Positions 6,666 to 6,930 of a stretch of DNA of 6,930 nt are shown piece after piece. The stretch is from assembly GCA_937965665.1 (NCBI GenBank), contig CALCJE010000414.1:1-6930 (forward strand), given 5' to 3'. A model generated the notes under the pieces. It saw nothing but the letters and a program-made list of their open reading frames with translations, ran no database searches and had not been told where the DNA came from. A program made the position numbers and the translations under genes. The stretch's first letter is position 1. Every line of letters begins with the position of its first letter. Source of the DNA: an uncultured Bacteroidales bacterium (lineage in GTDB: Bacteria; Bacteroidota; Bacteroidia; Bacteroidales; UBA4417).

Positions 6666-6762
6666 GAAGTGAGTTATGAGTTATGAGTAGTGAGTTATGA
6701 GAAGTGAGTTATGAGTTATGAGTAGTGAGTTGTGAGTTATGAGTTATGAGTAATGAGTTATG
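6661..6762 (+). repeat. right heptamer tandem array, 14 units plus a partial
   Basis: Fourteen contiguous heptamers fill 6661-6758, followed by a broken unit TATG at 6759-6762. They belong to the same family as the left array and have the same orientation. Variable pairs in order are AG, AG, TA, TA, AG, TA, AG, TA, TA, AG, TG, TA, TA, AA. Units 1 and 6 end in A instead of T. Seven units are TA-type and none is GG-type, unlike the left array. The 34 bases at 6663-6696 recur exactly at 6698-6731, so a five-unit block (35 bp) was duplicated. The array includes the last sense codon and the stop of the four-helix-bundle gene. Confidence 0.95.
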
Positions 6763-6783
6763 CTTATTTCATGTTTTATGATA

Positions 6784-6882
6784 ATGAAATTGAATTATGA
6801 AATGAACGATTCATCTGAAAAGAAGGAAACTCACGACTCACAACTCACCGTTCAGAATTCCGATGATGAAACTGAATTATGA
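6784..6882 (+). pseudogene. short frame, possible truncated duplicate of a downstream gene start
   Basis: ATG at 6784 (also ATG at 6778) opens 32 codons beginning MKLNYEMNDSSEKKETHDSQ and ending at TGA 6880-6882. Its first 20 or so residues resemble those encoded by the next repeat copy. It could be a duplicated 5' end left when the repeat was copied. It is too short and low in complexity to call a working gene. Confidence 0.15.
6829..6849 (-). repeat. three inverted heptamers
   Basis: ACTCACG, ACTCACA and ACTCACC in a row read on the minus strand as GGTGAGT, TGTGAGT and CGTGAGT. This is the same TGAGT-core unit as the arrays, in opposite orientation. The last of these is the only unit with C in the first position. 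ACTCACAACTCAC (6836-6848) is the exact reverse complement of 13 bases in the left array (6148-6160) and the right array (6725-6737). Confidence 0.85.
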
Positions 6883-6930
6883 AATGACCGATTCATCTGT
6901 AAAGAATGAGACTCACAACTCACCGCTCAA
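6863..6930 (+). CDS. possible 5' end of a gene running off the window
   Basis: ATG-ATG at 6863-6868 opens a frame with no stop to the window edge, reading MMKLNYEMTDSSVKNETHNS in its first 20 codons. It lies in the second repeat copy and runs into inverted heptamers, which in this frame encode a Thr-His-Asn-Ser-type repeat. Similarity to the frame in the first copy shows that both copies stay open, but 22 codons are too few to identify a family. The true start of any downstream gene could be later. Confidence 0.2.
   Translation, partial: MMKLNYEMTDSSVKNETHNSPL
6911..6924 (-). repeat. two inverted heptamers in the second repeat copy
   Basis: ACTCACA and ACTCACC read on the minus strand as GGTGAGT and TGTGAGT. 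They occupy the place held by three units in the first copy, so unit number differs between copies. The following GCTCAA at the edge may begin a degenerate unit or a longer inverted array beyond the window. Confidence 0.8.

Larger units (their letters stand above)
6147..6762 (+). mobile_element. putative repeat-flanked cassette carrying a four-helix-bundle gene
   Basis: Two same-orientation arrays of 14 heptamers each bracket one small gene, with 40 bases between the left array and its ATG and none between its stop and the right array. The symmetry suggests that arrays and gene form one unit that arrived after the glycan operon. No transposase, integrase or target-site duplication is visible, so movement would need help in trans or would be recombination between arrays. 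The interpretation as a mobile unit is inference; the layout itself is directly seen. Confidence 0.35.
6780..6930 (+). repeat. two copies of an 82-bp-period direct repeat with inverted heptamers
   Basis: 6780-6828 and 6862-6910 match at 43 of 49 positions, offset 82 bp, with TGAATTATGAAATGA identical in both (6791-6805 and 6873-6887). Each copy leads into opposite-orientation heptamers and then G(T/C)TCA. The second copy has one fewer heptamer and continues to the window edge. No known repeat family was recognised. Apart from the short frames listed separately, 6763-6930 shows no gene. Confidence 0.85.

Noticed and set aside
6147..6758. CRISPR array
   Set aside because: Units are 7 bases and contiguous, with no spacers and no cas genes.

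Overview
The window looks like the 3' part of a surface-glycan (capsule, O-antigen or exopolysaccharide) biosynthesis operon from a Bacteroidota genome, followed by a small cassette built from heptameric tandem repeats around a four-helix-bundle gene. The Bacteroidota assignment is an inference. It rests on A/T-rich leaders with no Shine-Dalgarno sequence before any start, the style of the gene families, and a 23S-IVP-type four-helix protein next to short tandem repeats. No rRNA or marker gene is present to confirm it.

Region 1 (1-6148) holds six genes, all on the + strand and tightly packed. In order they are an ATP-grasp ligase cut by the left edge, a GT4-type glycosyltransferase, a second and different ATP-grasp ligase (carboxylate-amine ligase-like), a DegT/DnrJ/EryC1/StrS-type PLP sugar aminotransferase, and two unlike DUF354 (GT-B fold) putative glycosyltransferases. 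Four of the five junctions are overlaps or a 22-bp gap, which suggests co-transcription. The last junction is a 67-bp AT-rich spacer with an inverted repeat. The aminotransferase and the first DUF354 gene are visibly more AT-rich than the genes on either side, so they may be a module inserted into an older operon. Together the set could make an amino sugar, transfer sugars, and join amines or amino acids to carboxyl groups of the glycan through the ATP-grasp enzymes. The substrates cannot be read from the sequence.

Region 2 (6147-6762) is the most unusual part. Two arrays of exactly 14 head-to-tail heptamers, consensus [A/G/T][A/G]TGAGT, lie on either side of a 124-codon gene of the 23S rRNA-intervening-sequence / four-helix-bundle family. 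Each array begins inside the stop codon of the gene before it. The symmetry suggests one unit, possibly a non-autonomous mobile element or an RNA/protein system in which the basic helical protein binds the repeat.

Region 3 (6763-6930) has no recognisable gene. It holds two copies of a sequence with an 82-bp period. Each carries heptamers of the same family in the opposite orientation, and each opens a similar short reading frame; the second frame runs off the window. No tRNA, rRNA, CRISPR array or transposase was seen.
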